DNA of 64,000 nt from Agrocybe praecox (taxonomy: Eukaryota > Basidiomycota > Agaricomycetes > Agaricales > Agrocybaceae): positions 1,116,001-1,180,000 of the forward strand of contig OZ024851.1 in the NCBI GenBank assembly GCA_964017145.1. The letters run 5' to 3'. Positions within the stretch are counted from its first letter, which is position 1. Each line of letters begins with the position of its first letter. This document shows, one piece after another, positions 12,085 through 23,215 of the stretch. Under the pieces are notes generated by a model that was not told where the DNA came from, made no database searches, and saw only the letters and a list, made by a program, of their open reading frames with translations. The position numbers and the translations under genes were made by a program.

Positions 12085-13745
12085 TGGACCCATCGGCCCC
12101 TGTTATTCTCGATTTGACGCCAGTCCTTGGCTCTATGCTAGCGGCGCCTTCCTATCATGTACGATGTGGGGTGTATTGTCGTTGCAAGTGTGAGTAACAA
12201 GCTCTCTATTAGGCCCAGACAGAGTTCAAATCCTTACGTCGTGTTTGATAGTTTTCTTTACTTCGCCATGTAGTACATTTATCTGTCTGTTACGACATGC
12301 GTCTCATCCGAATCTAGGTACGAAATGGACCACTGGAGTCTCAGATCACTGGTGGGCAATCTTCTGCGCAATGCGCCAGTAATGTGCCTACTAACTACGA
12401 AATAATACAGGTTGTGTTTTTATGGTGCGAATCCTCACCGGATACTATAAGGTATCACTAATGCATCCATAACGAACAGGGTCATTGACACTGCAAACCA
12501 AATGGTTGTTCTGAGTGCTCGTAGGTGGACACGAAAACTATCATATGCATCGAATAACCCCCTTTGCCGTATTTAGTATGGCCCCAGATTGTGCAGTTCT
12601 GCGGCGACGTTGCACCTGTATCAAAAATTCAACCGTATGTACTTGTTTAACCTCTCTGCGCGTGGCTTTAAAGCTTAAAAGCTTATCCGTTGCAACTTTT
12701 CCAGGAGTTTTATTGTAAGTGCTGCCCACAATTCGTTCTAAGGCGCATTTAATTATCAATTACGCTGGCGTCATAGGACCATGCATGGATTTCCGTAAGC
12801 ATCTTCTACAAAATGTCACAACAAAACATTGACTTTGCCATAATGTAGCAACCTCTTGAGCTCAGCTTGCAGATCTACTTCATTCACAGGATATACGTAC
12901 GCGAGTATTTGATGATATGCTATTCTCGAAGTAGTATTTACCTGTACGTGTAGTTAGTGGAAAGAAAAAGATCCTCCCAGCATGCATGGCTAGACGATTC
13001 CCCTCACTGAATGTGAAGAAAATGCTCACAATCAGATTATCGGGTTATCTTATTTCTGTTCCAACTAGGTGAAGTGTATCCTAATAATACGCTCCGTAGA
13101 TACTTTTGACTGAAGGCGATTTCGTTAGTTATCCTAATTCGTAAGTTTCTAATATCATCACAAAGATGATATCACGCTGACCTCGTATTGAGCCTATGGT
13201 ATTTATGTATACTCTGGTGGTAATGCTGCGACGCACCTGTCTACGCACAAGGCAACGGTTAGTCCAAATGACCACACGAAATAGGCTTGTATCATAGTCA
13301 TATGTTCCCGCCCTAGTTATGGTAATCGTATTGCGATCGGTCACTGCCGGGGAAGATATTATCCTTGCTTGCACTTTGATATATTTTGTCATGAAGGAGG
13401 GAACGCCAGAGGTCCACAAGTATGTTGCATTTAATGTTATTATTAAGACTCAAGGGGGCTGATGCATTGAGGATTTTTATTGTGGAACTCGCCAGCTGGT
13501 CGTTCGGTTACTGATAGTCACTGCCAACACTGGCCTCCGGATCGCCATTATAGCCTTTATCGAGCTCATACTCGTAACGTATATTTGTATTTCCTCTGCA
13601 GGGACGAGGAAATATCCAATCATAATTTAACAGGTCGCTAAATTTCCGAGCGGGCTGCAGTTTACGATTGTAGAATTCCCCTTGTGCTTGCTTTACTTTA
13701 GCAGTTTCTTCGCCAGTTTGAATGCGCGCAAGTTTGTTCTATCTG
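12085..13745 (+). pseudogene. Frameshifted DUF6534-like membrane protein gene
   Basis: The start MDPSAPVILDLTPVLGSMLA continues in another frame as GAFLSCTMWGVLSLQV. The two together match the usual beginning of basidiomycete DUF6534-type membrane proteins, so a frameshift lies at about 12138-12146. Further pieces in the right order support the assignment: IDTANQMVVLS near 12485, an EDIILACTLIYFVMK helix near 13350, a membrane helix near 13520-13580, and LCLLYFSSFFASLNARK near 13685-13730, which corresponds to the family's terminal conserved stretch. Several junctions do not splice cleanly. A sequencing error at the frameshift is possible, but the poor middle region favours a real pseudogene. 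Confidence 0.6.
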
Positions 13746-15211
13746 AAGGATCTAGTACTAGAACATGGTGCGACCTCGGATATAACCATCAAAATCAGGC
13801 ATGACGAAGACGTGGGTGACTATGTCACTATATAGCATAGCAAAGATCGGACTCACGTGAGCTAACCGGATTTGTCGTAGACCAACAGAAATCTTGTCGT
13901 CTTGGTCGCACAAGAGTCGAAGGTATGTCGTATCGCGTTTGGCCACTATAACAAGAAGAAATCTCACGGTCCAAACAAGGCCTTGCTAATTATATGTCGC
14001 CAGATTTGTCCTGAACCCAAAATAAACGGGGACTTTCCCACGCAAACAGCTGCCCATATTGTCTTCGAGTGAGTTCCTGGTGTATAATGCTCGTAATTTA
14101 TTTTAACGGTATGGAGTAAAGCACTATATCTTCTTGCCTAAGGATCAGTAGGAAAATCAATACACTCAAACAGAAAACTCTAATACAAACTTCAAGTCAG
14201 TGGGCTATCAGTAGTTTCACATTTTACTTTTTTGGGGTTGTGCAACTCAAGAAAGCCGCTAAAGGCATCGAAGTAACAAGCTAAGGGGCCCAGGTGCCCG
14301 AAATCAAAAAGTTGATTCCTCGGTGAAACAATAGGAAATGAATTGCACAGATTTAGGGCTGAAATGATGATAAAATAGCGTAACTTTTCATCTTTTTTTA
14401 GCTAGTAACTTTTTTGAAATCGAGAAATAAGCTAAAAGCGGCCAAAAGCGGCCAAGTAAATTGTGAGGTTGCTGATGCGCCGCCTGTTCGATCGTTGACG
14501 TCTATGTGCTCCAAACTTCAACGTTGAGACTGAGGGGGGATTCAACTCCCACTTCTGACAGATGAGCTTACGCATGAATAAGAAAGGTCGAAGGGGACAT
14601 CCCACAACTGCGCCCTACCGCATAGATCTTCCGTAGTAGTTCATTTATCTCGTTGATAAAAGTTAGAATTTAGTAATTCTCATAGGAGCCATTCAGGTGG
14701 ACTCGAATTGGATCAGTACCCCTCAGGATGGGCCTCTTGACAACTATGATTACTCTGGTCCTGTCATGCCATCATAGTACTTGAGACAATGCTGATTGAA
14801 ATTAACGGTTTTGATTGGCGTGACGCGCTCAGTGGAAGTTTGTAAAGACCGTACGGCATAAACACGGTGCCGAAGATTCTAATACTAGCACCTGTCGTAC
14901 AGCCGCTCTATAGGAATACCTATAGGATTCCCTGAAGCTGTAGGTACGACACCTCTCAGGTCGGTAGAATTCCGCACATGAAATTTGCGCTCGTAAATCT
15001 TGACACGTTCAATATAGGGGAAAATATATAAATAGTTGCCATTTACCCGCCACAGCGCCGAGGAACATGTTTGATGGTACATTACTAGTTGTGTCAGCGG
15101 AAACCAGCACAACAGCTGAGAGTTCGAATGGGCTTGGCATAATGTATGACACGAGGATACAATTGCATATAAAGCACCGCAAAAAATTCGACAAAAATTT
15201 CCCTCGCTATC
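13746..15211. other. Intergenic, no gene seen
   Basis: About 1.5 kb without a supportable coding frame. No inverted repeats or arrays were noticed. The last part is AT-rich and is presumably the promoter of the next gene. Confidence 0.5.
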
Positions 15212-16461
15212 ATGTCTTCCTCAGAGACAGGTGTGTTCTCTATGACTGAGCAGAAAAGCGTTACCAGCGTTGATTTGGACTCAACGCTGTTTTCGATGTA
15301 TCTAGTCGGTGAGTGATTTATTCGAATCAGCTCTTAAATAACTCTGAGGTAATTTTTGGTCCAGGAATCTACACCGGCGCATATATGGCTACTATTTATA
15401 TATATCGTATGTCTCTTGGTTCTCCAAATAAAACTTGTACATCAATGCTTAATTATCATATGAAGTGACAAGAGGCCGGGCCCTCCATCAGAAAGTTATA
15501 ATTGGTACCCTGACAGCACTATATGGAACAGTCATTGGACAGACAGGCTGTTTATGGTTCCTCACGATTCGTGCTTACTGTACTCAAGGCGACGTTCGAC
15601 TGACAATAGTGGAGAATCTGTTACCCGTGACCGATGATCCGACAGGGATTTCCATTCTGGGGACTGTCCTTTTGGATTGTGGATTTCTGTTTGCTGATGG
15701 GCTGATGGTATTATCCCCTACACCATCTTATTTTATGCTTGTTTTAAAAATTTATTTTGGCATAGGTATGGCGATGCTTCCATGCATGTCGGCAGTCTAT
15801 TATTCGCTTTGGGTTTCCCATGATCCTCTTCTGCGGTGAAATCGGTAAGGAAAATGCATGAGCGTCCATTATTCTACTTATCATCGAGTCACATACTACA
15901 CATAGCGGTCATCATCACCGATATTGTTCTCCAAAGCCTAACAGCAATAAATCCAGAAAATGTTTCGGATGCCCTAATCTCCCTAGCCACCAACATAAAT
16001 GTTGCGCTTTGGTCTATGGTAGCTGCAACCAGCATAACGGCATCTTTCATGATATGCTATCATATCTACTCAAGTACAGCGCAAGATCGCCAGTCAAGAG
16101 GTAGATACAGACATATCATTGACACCATTATACAGTCTTCGTCAGTGTATGCATTCCTCGCCATAGTGCTGGCAGTAACAATAGCTCGCCAGACGGATCC
16201 GAAAAGTATCGACGGGGAGATCAAAATATTTCTAGCTGGCACCGTTATTGAAAGCTTGTTTGTGGCTATTCTTGTGGGTACTTGTTTACACCTTCTCTTG
16301 ATAATATATACTCAATTCAGCCTTTGCAGGGACTCGCACCAACTCTCATGGTTGCTCGATTGGCCATTGCGTCGCAGAATGTCACTGACAGCACCGAAAT
16401 CTCTGAGGATTTAGCTTCTCAACTCTATGTATTAGAATCACCAGAAAAAACTGATTCGTGA
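15212..16461 (+). CDS. Multi-pass (about seven helices) membrane protein, Agaricomycete family
   Basis: Six exons close in frame: 15212-15308, 15365-15406, 15466-15707, 15766-15844, 15906-16273 and 16330-16461, about 319 aa. Hydrophobic segments alternate with short polar loops: IYTGAYMATIYIYL, a helix after QKVIIGTL, ILGTVLLDCGFLFADGLM followed by VWRCFHACRQS, VVIITDIV, NVALWSMVAATSITASFMICY, VYAFLAIVLAVTIA and a last helix ending GLAPTLMVARLAIA. The layout, a WR(C/A) motif after helix four and a seventh helix ending in a xxLxxxRxA motif, is typical of the large seven-helix families of mushrooms that have no assigned ligand. A start at an internal ATG is possible, but the chosen one keeps the first intron in frame. 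The gene looks intact. No function is proposed. Confidence 0.8.
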
Positions 16462-16811
16462 TAAATCATCTCGAACTATGTGGAGTCACCTATGTATCAG
16501 CAAATATAAACTTGTGTTTGATGTATGCCGAACAGTACCGGATCATTTTCCAAGCAATCGGTTAATCGACATCTTTCGAGATCTCGGCACGACCTCCATA
16601 TCAAATTCCATACATGATATCATTTATATTACGCCTGTACCCAACCTGTACCCCTGCTGGATTCTGCGGCAGATATGCGAGTAACAATAATATTCAGGCG
16701 ATCACCATACATATATTTAGATAGTCTAATCAACTTAACAGGTAGGCGTGCCAATAGTATGAGTGTCCGTTTGCACATTTATGATTTTTTACATACATAC
16801 TCAAATTTAAA

Positions 16812-16972
16812 TATTGTCGACCATTTAAGTAAGATTGTCGACCATTTGAGAGAGATTGTCGACCAAAAGATTAGATTGTCGACCATTAAATCTCATTGTC
16901 GACCATTAAATTGCATTGTTGACCCCAAATTTTGTATTGTTGACTACCTAAGTGAATTTTCGACCACTCTCA
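16812..16972. repeat. Array of about 8 units, ~20 bp, ATTGTCGACC core (left end)
   Basis: The core attgtcgacca(t/a) recurs about every 20 bases, eight times, in the left terminal repeat of the outer element. The last three units have decayed to attgttgac or attttcgac. The core contains the palindrome GTCGAC. The regular spacing suggests arrayed protein-binding sites, most simply subterminal transposase sites. Confidence 0.85.
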
Positions 16973-17114
16973 CCTAACATGATTTTAGCATGCCGTTGCA
17001 GCCGGTCTCGCCTAATGCCAATTTTGATGCGCGTTTCTGCACTCCGGCGTTGATAATAATTTAAACTCACCCTATGCGCGTCGCGCAAGACTCAAAATTA
17101 TTTCTTGCTTTTTA

Positions 17115-18072
17115 CTCGCAGCCGAAGAAAGTAACCGTGATCATGTGGTCTGGGTCTTAATTCCCTCTTCTCGCATACGAAAAGAACTGTGTTCAGCACA
17201 CACACTCACTATAAGAGTTCTTAATTTTAATATAAATTAATAGAAGGGATATTGAAGTATCCAGGTGTAAACTTACAATTCAAAATGATTATTTTTTTGC
17301 TGTGAAATATTAATAACTCTTTCGGGCATATGTAAAATATGTTTGTCTACATTAACAATGACTCATTCCTTCCACATAGTGTACACAGTTATTTTGAACT
17401 TGTTAATATGTGCAAAAAGAGTCGCAGAACAACCTATATTGTTTTTTGGCCCGTGATAAACTGGTCCGGTGCTATAAAGATCAAAAAATTCCAAGGAATG
17501 GTAAAACAGTTGGATGCCATACTCATTGAACCATATTTTGGAGCCTATACAGCTGTTATAAATGGAGTATTTTGGTAGAGATAAGCTGTACTATTTCTCC
17601 CCTTTATTTTAGCATAATTTCTTTGCGACATACTATCAAATAAATGTTTGCTTTGCACCTTGGTGTTCATTCCTCTGCACTGTTTTACCATCTCTTGAAT
17701 TTTCTTGATTCTTACGGCACCAAAGCCATTTAGAATCAGCTAAAAATGTTATGGAGTATTTCCTGCCTTCACTTGCAGATATTAATGAGCTCAGAGTAAC
17801 TCTGGGTGTTATGTGGAAGCAACTGGCCATTGCTGATGTTGATGGACACATTTTACATATGCCCGAAAGAATTATTCTTATTTTAAGGCTAGAAATACAC
17901 ATTCACACTCGTAAGTTTAAATTATAATACTTCACCATATAAACTGTTAATTTATATATAAAAGTCTGGACTCTTGTGGTAAATGCGTGTCCTGTACACA
18001 ATTCTTTTTGTGCGCGAGAAGAGAGAATAAGACCCAGATCACATGATCACGGTTACTTTCTTCGGCTGCGAG
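17115..18072. mobile_element. 958 bp foldback element nested in the outer element
   Basis: Begins CTCGCAGCCGAAGAAAGTAA and ends in its reverse complement, with TA at 17113-17114 and 18073-18074. The inverted similarity is not confined to the ends: a second matched pair lies at about 17308-17340 and 17848-17880 (tttcgggcatatgtaaaata), and a third at about 17480-17512 and 17675-17710 (around ggtaaaacag). The whole element is therefore an imperfect long hairpin with a loop near 17580-17640. Arms differ by roughly a quarter of positions in the middle but are nearly identical at the tips. Small open frames inside it show no domain. Confidence 0.8.
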
Positions 18073-18587
18073 TATATTTTACTTTACGAGACCTGAGTGA
18101 AACGAAAGGAAACGTCTATACCTGACAAAAAACACCCCTTATTACCCGGTCACGTGCATAACCGGCTACTACTGTTACCGGAGCGGACATCTTAATTTTA
18201 GCGACATTTGTTACAGTGACCACAGGTAGGTCAGCCGTTTAAAGAAAACTGGGTTGCATCTGTTCCAATAGGCTCACAACTTAGTTTTTCTGTCGTTGGT
18301 CATTCTGAAGGAAATTTAAGATGCGACTTCAACCAATCTGCTTAACAACGTAGGTCATAAGAATACAATTTTTGGGTACTTACACTCGCGCTCTTTTTGA
18401 CAATTTAAAACAATTGAAAAGGACTTTTGTGTATTAAAAACTCTGCTCATATTTTTAAGACTCCGTTGTTCGAGGTCTCGTCTCCGCCAGCTCCGCTTGG
18501 CCCATAACCAACATCTTACCTTATAAAACAATTTTGCCACATACATACTAAATAACACAAGATGTTTATACCTTAATTTATATTGTA

Positions 18588-19182
18588 CAGACAGTTCGTG
18601 CGCCTGTCAAGTCTTGGTCAAGTCCCTACCATCAAGATTGCTGTGAGGTGAGCTGGTATCTACATTAATAACAGCTCCGGACATTGGAATTATGTGAATT
18701 AAACGTGATGACGCACGTCTCAGTGACGCGGCTGTCACACGACGTTACAACTGGCTGGCTGCAGGGACTTGACTGGCTTTCAGCTCTCAGAAGGACATGG
18801 TGTCGGTTTTTTTTGGCGGAATATTGTCATATACATATGTACGGAGTCTCATGTAATATTGGTTCATTGGCGAAGCGCTACGAGTGGATATAGCAACGAG
18901 CGACGATGTGCGCGTTGGGCGCATATTGCATTCCCACGGTCCGTCTTCATACAGTAAGATGGCTTTCAGCTCTCAGAAGGACCTGGCGTCGGTTTTTTTT
19001 GCCGGAATATCCTTATTGCATAATAATTTACATATTTACGGACTCTCATGTAATACTGGTTCATTGGCGAAGCGCTATGAGTAGATATAGGAACGAGCGG
19101 CGATGTGCGCGTTGGGCGCATGCCGTATTCCCACGGTCCATTTGCGCGCAGGAAGGGACTTGACAAGCGCACGAACTGTTTG
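18588..19182. mobile_element. 595 bp TA-flanked inverted-repeat element nested in the outer element
   Basis: Begins CAGACAGTTCGTGCGCCTG and ends in the near-perfect reverse complement, with TA at 18586-18587 and 19183-19184. The terminal repeats are about 25-30 bp. The interior is largely a tandem duplication, listed separately. There is no coding capacity for a transposase, so it would depend on an element elsewhere. Confidence 0.8.
18775..19150. repeat. Two-copy tandem repeat, unit 186 bp
   Basis: Both units start ggctttcagctctcagaagg, at 18775 and 18961, and share tggttcattggcgaagcgct and the gatgtgcgcgttgggcgcat stretch. They differ by scattered substitutions and a short indel near the middle. 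The duplication lies inside the 595 bp element. Confidence 0.85.
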
Positions 19183-19418
19183 TACCATGTAAATTAAGCT
19201 AACATTTTGAAAACATTTTTTATTAGCTAATATGTACACGAAAAATTTGTTTTATAAGATAAGAAGTGAAATATAAAGTGGAATAAATAATAATTCTGAA
19301 TCTCGCACGACGCGCATAGGTTGAGTTTAAATTATTATCAACGCCGGAGTGCCGAAATGCGCATCAAAATTGGCATTAGGCGAGACCGGCTGCAACGGCA
19401 TGCTAAAATCATGTTAGG

Positions 19419-19642
19419 CGAGAGTGGTCGACAATTCACTTAGGTGGTCGACAATACAAACTTTGGGGTCGAAAATGGAATTTAATGGTCAACAATAAGA
19501 TTTTGATGGTCGACAATGAGATTTTATGGTCGACAATCTAATCTTATGGTCGACAATCTGTTGTGATGGTCGACAATTCATCATAAGTGGTTGACAATCT
19601 TACTCAATTGGTCGACAATATTTGATTTCGAGTATGTATGTA
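19419..19642. repeat. Array of about 10 units, ~20 bp, GGTCGACAAT core (right end)
   Basis: Mirror image of the left array, in the right terminal repeat of the outer element. About ten units of roughly 20 bp carry tggtcgacaat, with a few decayed to tggtcaacaat or ggtcgaaaat. There are two units more than in the left end, so the arrays change copy number after insertion or differ by recombination. Confidence 0.85.
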
Positions 19643-20061
19643 AAAAATCATAAATGTACAAACGGACACTCATACACAACGTCCATGCTGGAGCGTTCGC
19701 TAATATCTGATGGGCTTATGTATTACCTTTTATCCACTAACACGCCATGTTCTCCTACCGTTTTTTCTACTATTTCTCTCTGGAATATTATAGGGGCATT
19801 CATAGGTACGTATTAGCAGTAGAATTCGTCACAGGGCATATAATTCGAGTCGTTGCACTAAATTTACCAGGTTAAGTGATAAATCGATGAATATCAGTAG
19901 AAAGACACTGACATGATGGTTACCTCGTGCATATGTTTGATACGTACTTAAAAAAACCTCACATCAAAGAATGCTCGATAAATAGCGACGGCTCCCTTGG
20001 TTTATAAAAGCTCAATGAAACGCTGTCGCTATCCCAGAACTAAAGCTATTTCCTTGTTATC

Positions 20062-21667
20062 ATGCTGATGTTCTCCGCTATATTACATTCCCTCTTGTAC
20101 TGGAGTGTAAATGGAGCTCCTCTCCCCCCACCGTTTGCCCCTGCTCATAGCGCATCATTCCTTCAAAAGACCACTATCCCAACAGATGTTTATCCTCGAA
20201 AAACAATCGAAATTATCTGGTCATGTGTTGCTACTATCCTCGCTGCGTCTTGGGTATCCGTGCACCCTAATCTGCCTCACCCGGAAGACTCGAAGATCAA
20301 TAGGACCATGCGACGCGTTGGGCTCATGTTTTGGGCGATCATTACACCAGAGGTAATTGTATTCTGGGCAATGAGACAGTGGGCAGGAGCTAGGAGTATG
20401 GAAAAAAGATTTTTAGGTATACCTTGAATTGAATTCGAGCTCAGCATCGTTCGGCTATGACCGCTGACCTAGTCCATTCAGCATGTTTGAAGGAAGAAAA
20501 AACCGGACCAGAGACTGAGTCTAATGTCAGGGTTGATCTTGATGACCTTGAGACCAAGCCCGATGCTCGGACCAAGATTCCAGGGGAAAGCATTCCATGG
20601 ACTAGGATGCATGGCTTCTTCCTCCAAATGGGCGGTTTCATGCTACACGAGAATGGAAAAGAACCGCGGGTAATAGGCTGGAAGAAGTTGTTAGAACTTT
20701 ATAAAGCTGGACACATCGACCTCTCTGTCATAACAGAAGCTAGGATAAAGGATCACAGTAAAGCCGATGGGCTCGCCAAAAGCTTAGCACTTCTTCAAAC
20801 CTTCTGGTTTATTACCCAATGCATTGCACGCTTCTCCGACGAGACTTTCGTTCTTACCGAACTCGAGTTGGTAACAGCGGCTCTTGCCGTTCTTAGTCTT
20901 ACGATTTCTCTCCTATGGTGGAACAAACCGTTCAACGCTGAGATACCGATCGTCATTACCCTCTCTAACCCGGCACAGCTGTCTCGTCCATGCGCCGATA
21001 ATCCTAATCCCAAGCTTCCTGTTCATAAAATTGAAGGTGCGTTATCGTTTAATCACGTCAATTAAGTTTTTTTACGGCGCTTAATTACAATCAATAAGAC
21101 AACTCACTGGCAAAGAAACTACTACTCCAGAGCAGATATATCCTTGGTGCTATTGATCACATCACCAATTCAAACGGCACTTCATTCGTCTTTTCGGTCG
21201 ACATCGATAACGAATCAACTCCAGTCAAGAAGGTCCCCACCTTCTATTCCATCAACTTTGGCTCGGATATAGAGGCCTTCCAGATGTTGTGGACATGTTT
21301 TTTTGTAGCTTCCCTCTTCGGCGCTATCCATTGTGCAGGATGGTCCAAAAAGATGGTGTTCTCGACCTATACAACTTCATTGTTGTGGAAAATACCATCT
21401 AGCATCATTACATGCTGTCCAATTATCTGGAGTTTATGGATCTTCTTTGGTTATCGCGCCTCCAGGAAGGTTGGAAAAGGAACCCGTTCGAGGAAGGTAT
21501 ACCACATCTTGCGGCGTGTGTTTCGACCCATATCTGTATACACCGTACCGCTTTACGTTGCGTCTCGTATTATCCTCTTAGTTATTTCGCTAGTAGAATT
21601 GCGACACATACCTCCTGGCGCTCTTGCTACCATTGAATGGGCGAATGTAGTTCCATTTATTCATTGA
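20062..21667 (+). CDS. Multi-pass membrane protein B, paralogue of the protein at 608-2364
   Basis: Three exons: 20062-20416, 20482-21036 and 21099-21667, about 492 aa, with both introns phase 1 as in paralogue A. The conserved blocks recur: WVSVHPN, MFWAIITPE, HGFFLQMGGF, DHSKADGLAKSLALLQ, LTELELVTAALAVLSL and the WANVVPFIH tail. The N-terminus (MLMFSAILHSLLYWSVNGAP) is hydrophobic, as a signal anchor or first helix would be. The acceptor of intron 1 is placed at 20481, because the nearer AG would either leave a 23-base intron or run into a stop. Function unknown. The gene is intact and is separated from A by about 18 kb of decayed genes and the nested element. Confidence 0.85.
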
Positions 21668-23215
21668 TAGCATTTTGGTGAGCATCGCGATTAATCCGTA
21701 CTGTTGATATAATTACACGAGTTTCGCGTTTCAAACAGTGCTATTGAGCGCTCGTGCAAGAAGAATTGCAAAAGAGAGCGTAGAGGTCCAGAGGATTAGT
21801 TGGGTTTGAGGTATCAAGATGATTTTTGCGAAGAAAGTGTCGTGTAAAGACGCGAGAGTTGGTTTGAATTAAGAACCGGAGAATGGGTACAAAACCGCCA
21901 AAGATTTCCGCCAGAATAATAACGGTTTCCAGACGCTAAATATTTGTTCCGGCCAAAAAATGAGTTGTAACGTTTTAGATCCCTCTTCCAAGATGCTTAT
22001 TTGAATGGCTTTTAGGGTGTAAGAAACCCGCGAACGCAGAAGATTCCATATTGTGGTTATGAATTTGCCCAAATTGGCGTTACTTCACTAAGAATGCGGC
22101 TCCAATCGCAAAATTACCTGAAAATCACAAGAAGATGGTAATGGTAACGTTGAGGTGAGTAGTTTTTCGGGCCAAGTCAAAGCTCGTATGAACTGCCGTG
22201 CAATTTGCGAAGCAAAGTAAACCAGTTCGAAATACCAGACCTCAGTAGTCCCCAGGTTCTGTAATCTTCCAAATTTTTGACAACACAGATCCGAGAAGTA
22301 ACTGTAGAAAGTGTGGAACTCCACCAACCTAAGTCGTAACAGAGGAGGAAGTACATCATGGGGGAAAGCAAGGGGAATGCAAGAAAAGGGCTGAGCTCAG
22401 ACGCCGCCGCCACACGCGTGATCGATTGATCGCCGGCAGTCTCCCCCCAAACCTAATAAGCCCAAACAGCGCCATCAAATATATAAACCACCAACCTCCC
22501 AACCAAATTTCTTCTTCACCGACAACTTTGCCCCCCTTCCTTACGCCTACTCGAGCGAGGATGGGTCTTCCATTTTATAGTCGTCGAAGAGTATCTTTGT
22601 CGGGCTTCGCTTTCGCTAGCAACACTAGCCTTGTTTCAAGGCGATGATGGATTTCTAGATAGTAGTGAAAGCTACATAACACCAATATGATTTTTTTTTG
22701 GTTTTTACAACCATTGAGTCTGGAAACCGTATTGATTTGTGTGACTAATGTTGTAGCCCAAGTGCATCTCCCGGGTGAACCAGTGATAGAAGTATTCGGG
22801 TTTGGACAAGATTTGTCTTCAAAATGAAATAAATGAAGGGACCAGGTTTCTCGTCATGAATCGTCGTGAAAATCGAGCAAAGTTGGCTCAATCTCAGTTC
22901 AAGCGTAAGATCTTGAGAGATGATCTAAAGGCACGGTTACAGGAAATCTTGTGGGTTCCTGAACTCAGGTACGAAAACAACACACGAAGTGAGCTCTCTG
23001 TGGATTGGATTGGAGCCTCACAATAGATACAATGTGAATCATGCACTACGTATGGACAAGGATAAAGAACACTTTACACATAGCGAGGGCTGCCTGTAAA
23101 AGTACAAATCAGACACCGGAGGTCTGCAGCTTAATCGAACAACGGAGTTGAGGCCAAAAAACCGACTGTGTGCAAGGAAAAGCAGATACTATTGGATATG
23201 GACAAAGATAGGAAG
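21668..23215. other. Intergenic, no confident gene
   Basis: Several short frames are present, e.g. 22177-22413 minus with a hydrophobic start and 22802-23026 plus rich in Arg/Lys/Glu. None has a recognisable domain or joins to a neighbour by a convincing splice. A pyrimidine-rich region near 22440-22560 ending at an ATG (22561) resembles a promoter and leader, but the frame after it closes after 28 codons. A small unannotated gene here cannot be excluded. Confidence 0.4.

Larger units (their letters stand above)
16760..19672. mobile_element. 2.9 kb non-autonomous inverted-repeat element with TA flanks (outer element)
   Basis: Starts TGAGTGTCCGTTTG and ends in the reverse complement (AACGGACACTCA). 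It is flanked on both sides by TA, at 16758-16759 and 19673-19674. The terminal inverted repeats run about 16760-17103 and 19289-19672 and match closely except for differing numbers of a 20-base subrepeat. No transposase frame was found. TA target duplication is the signature of the Tc1/mariner superfamily, among others, but the long subrepeat-rich ends are not typical of small mariners, so the superfamily is left open. Two other TA-flanked elements sit inside it. Confidence 0.85.

Noticed and set aside
12215..12240. A ttcaaatcc motif resembling a tRNA T-arm
   Set aside because: No matching acceptor stem, D-arm or anticodon arm could be formed around it; no tRNA gene is called anywhere in the window.
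16812..16972. Regular short repeats that could be taken for a CRISPR array
   Set aside because: Units are contiguous with degenerate 8-10 base gaps, no unique spacers of 25-40 bases, the genome is eukaryotic, and the mirror-image array marks them as transposon ends.
17339..17902. Two open frames inside the foldback element as transposase genes
   Set aside because: No DDE or other catalytic motif, length under 90 codons, and they are the two arms of the same hairpin read on opposite strands.
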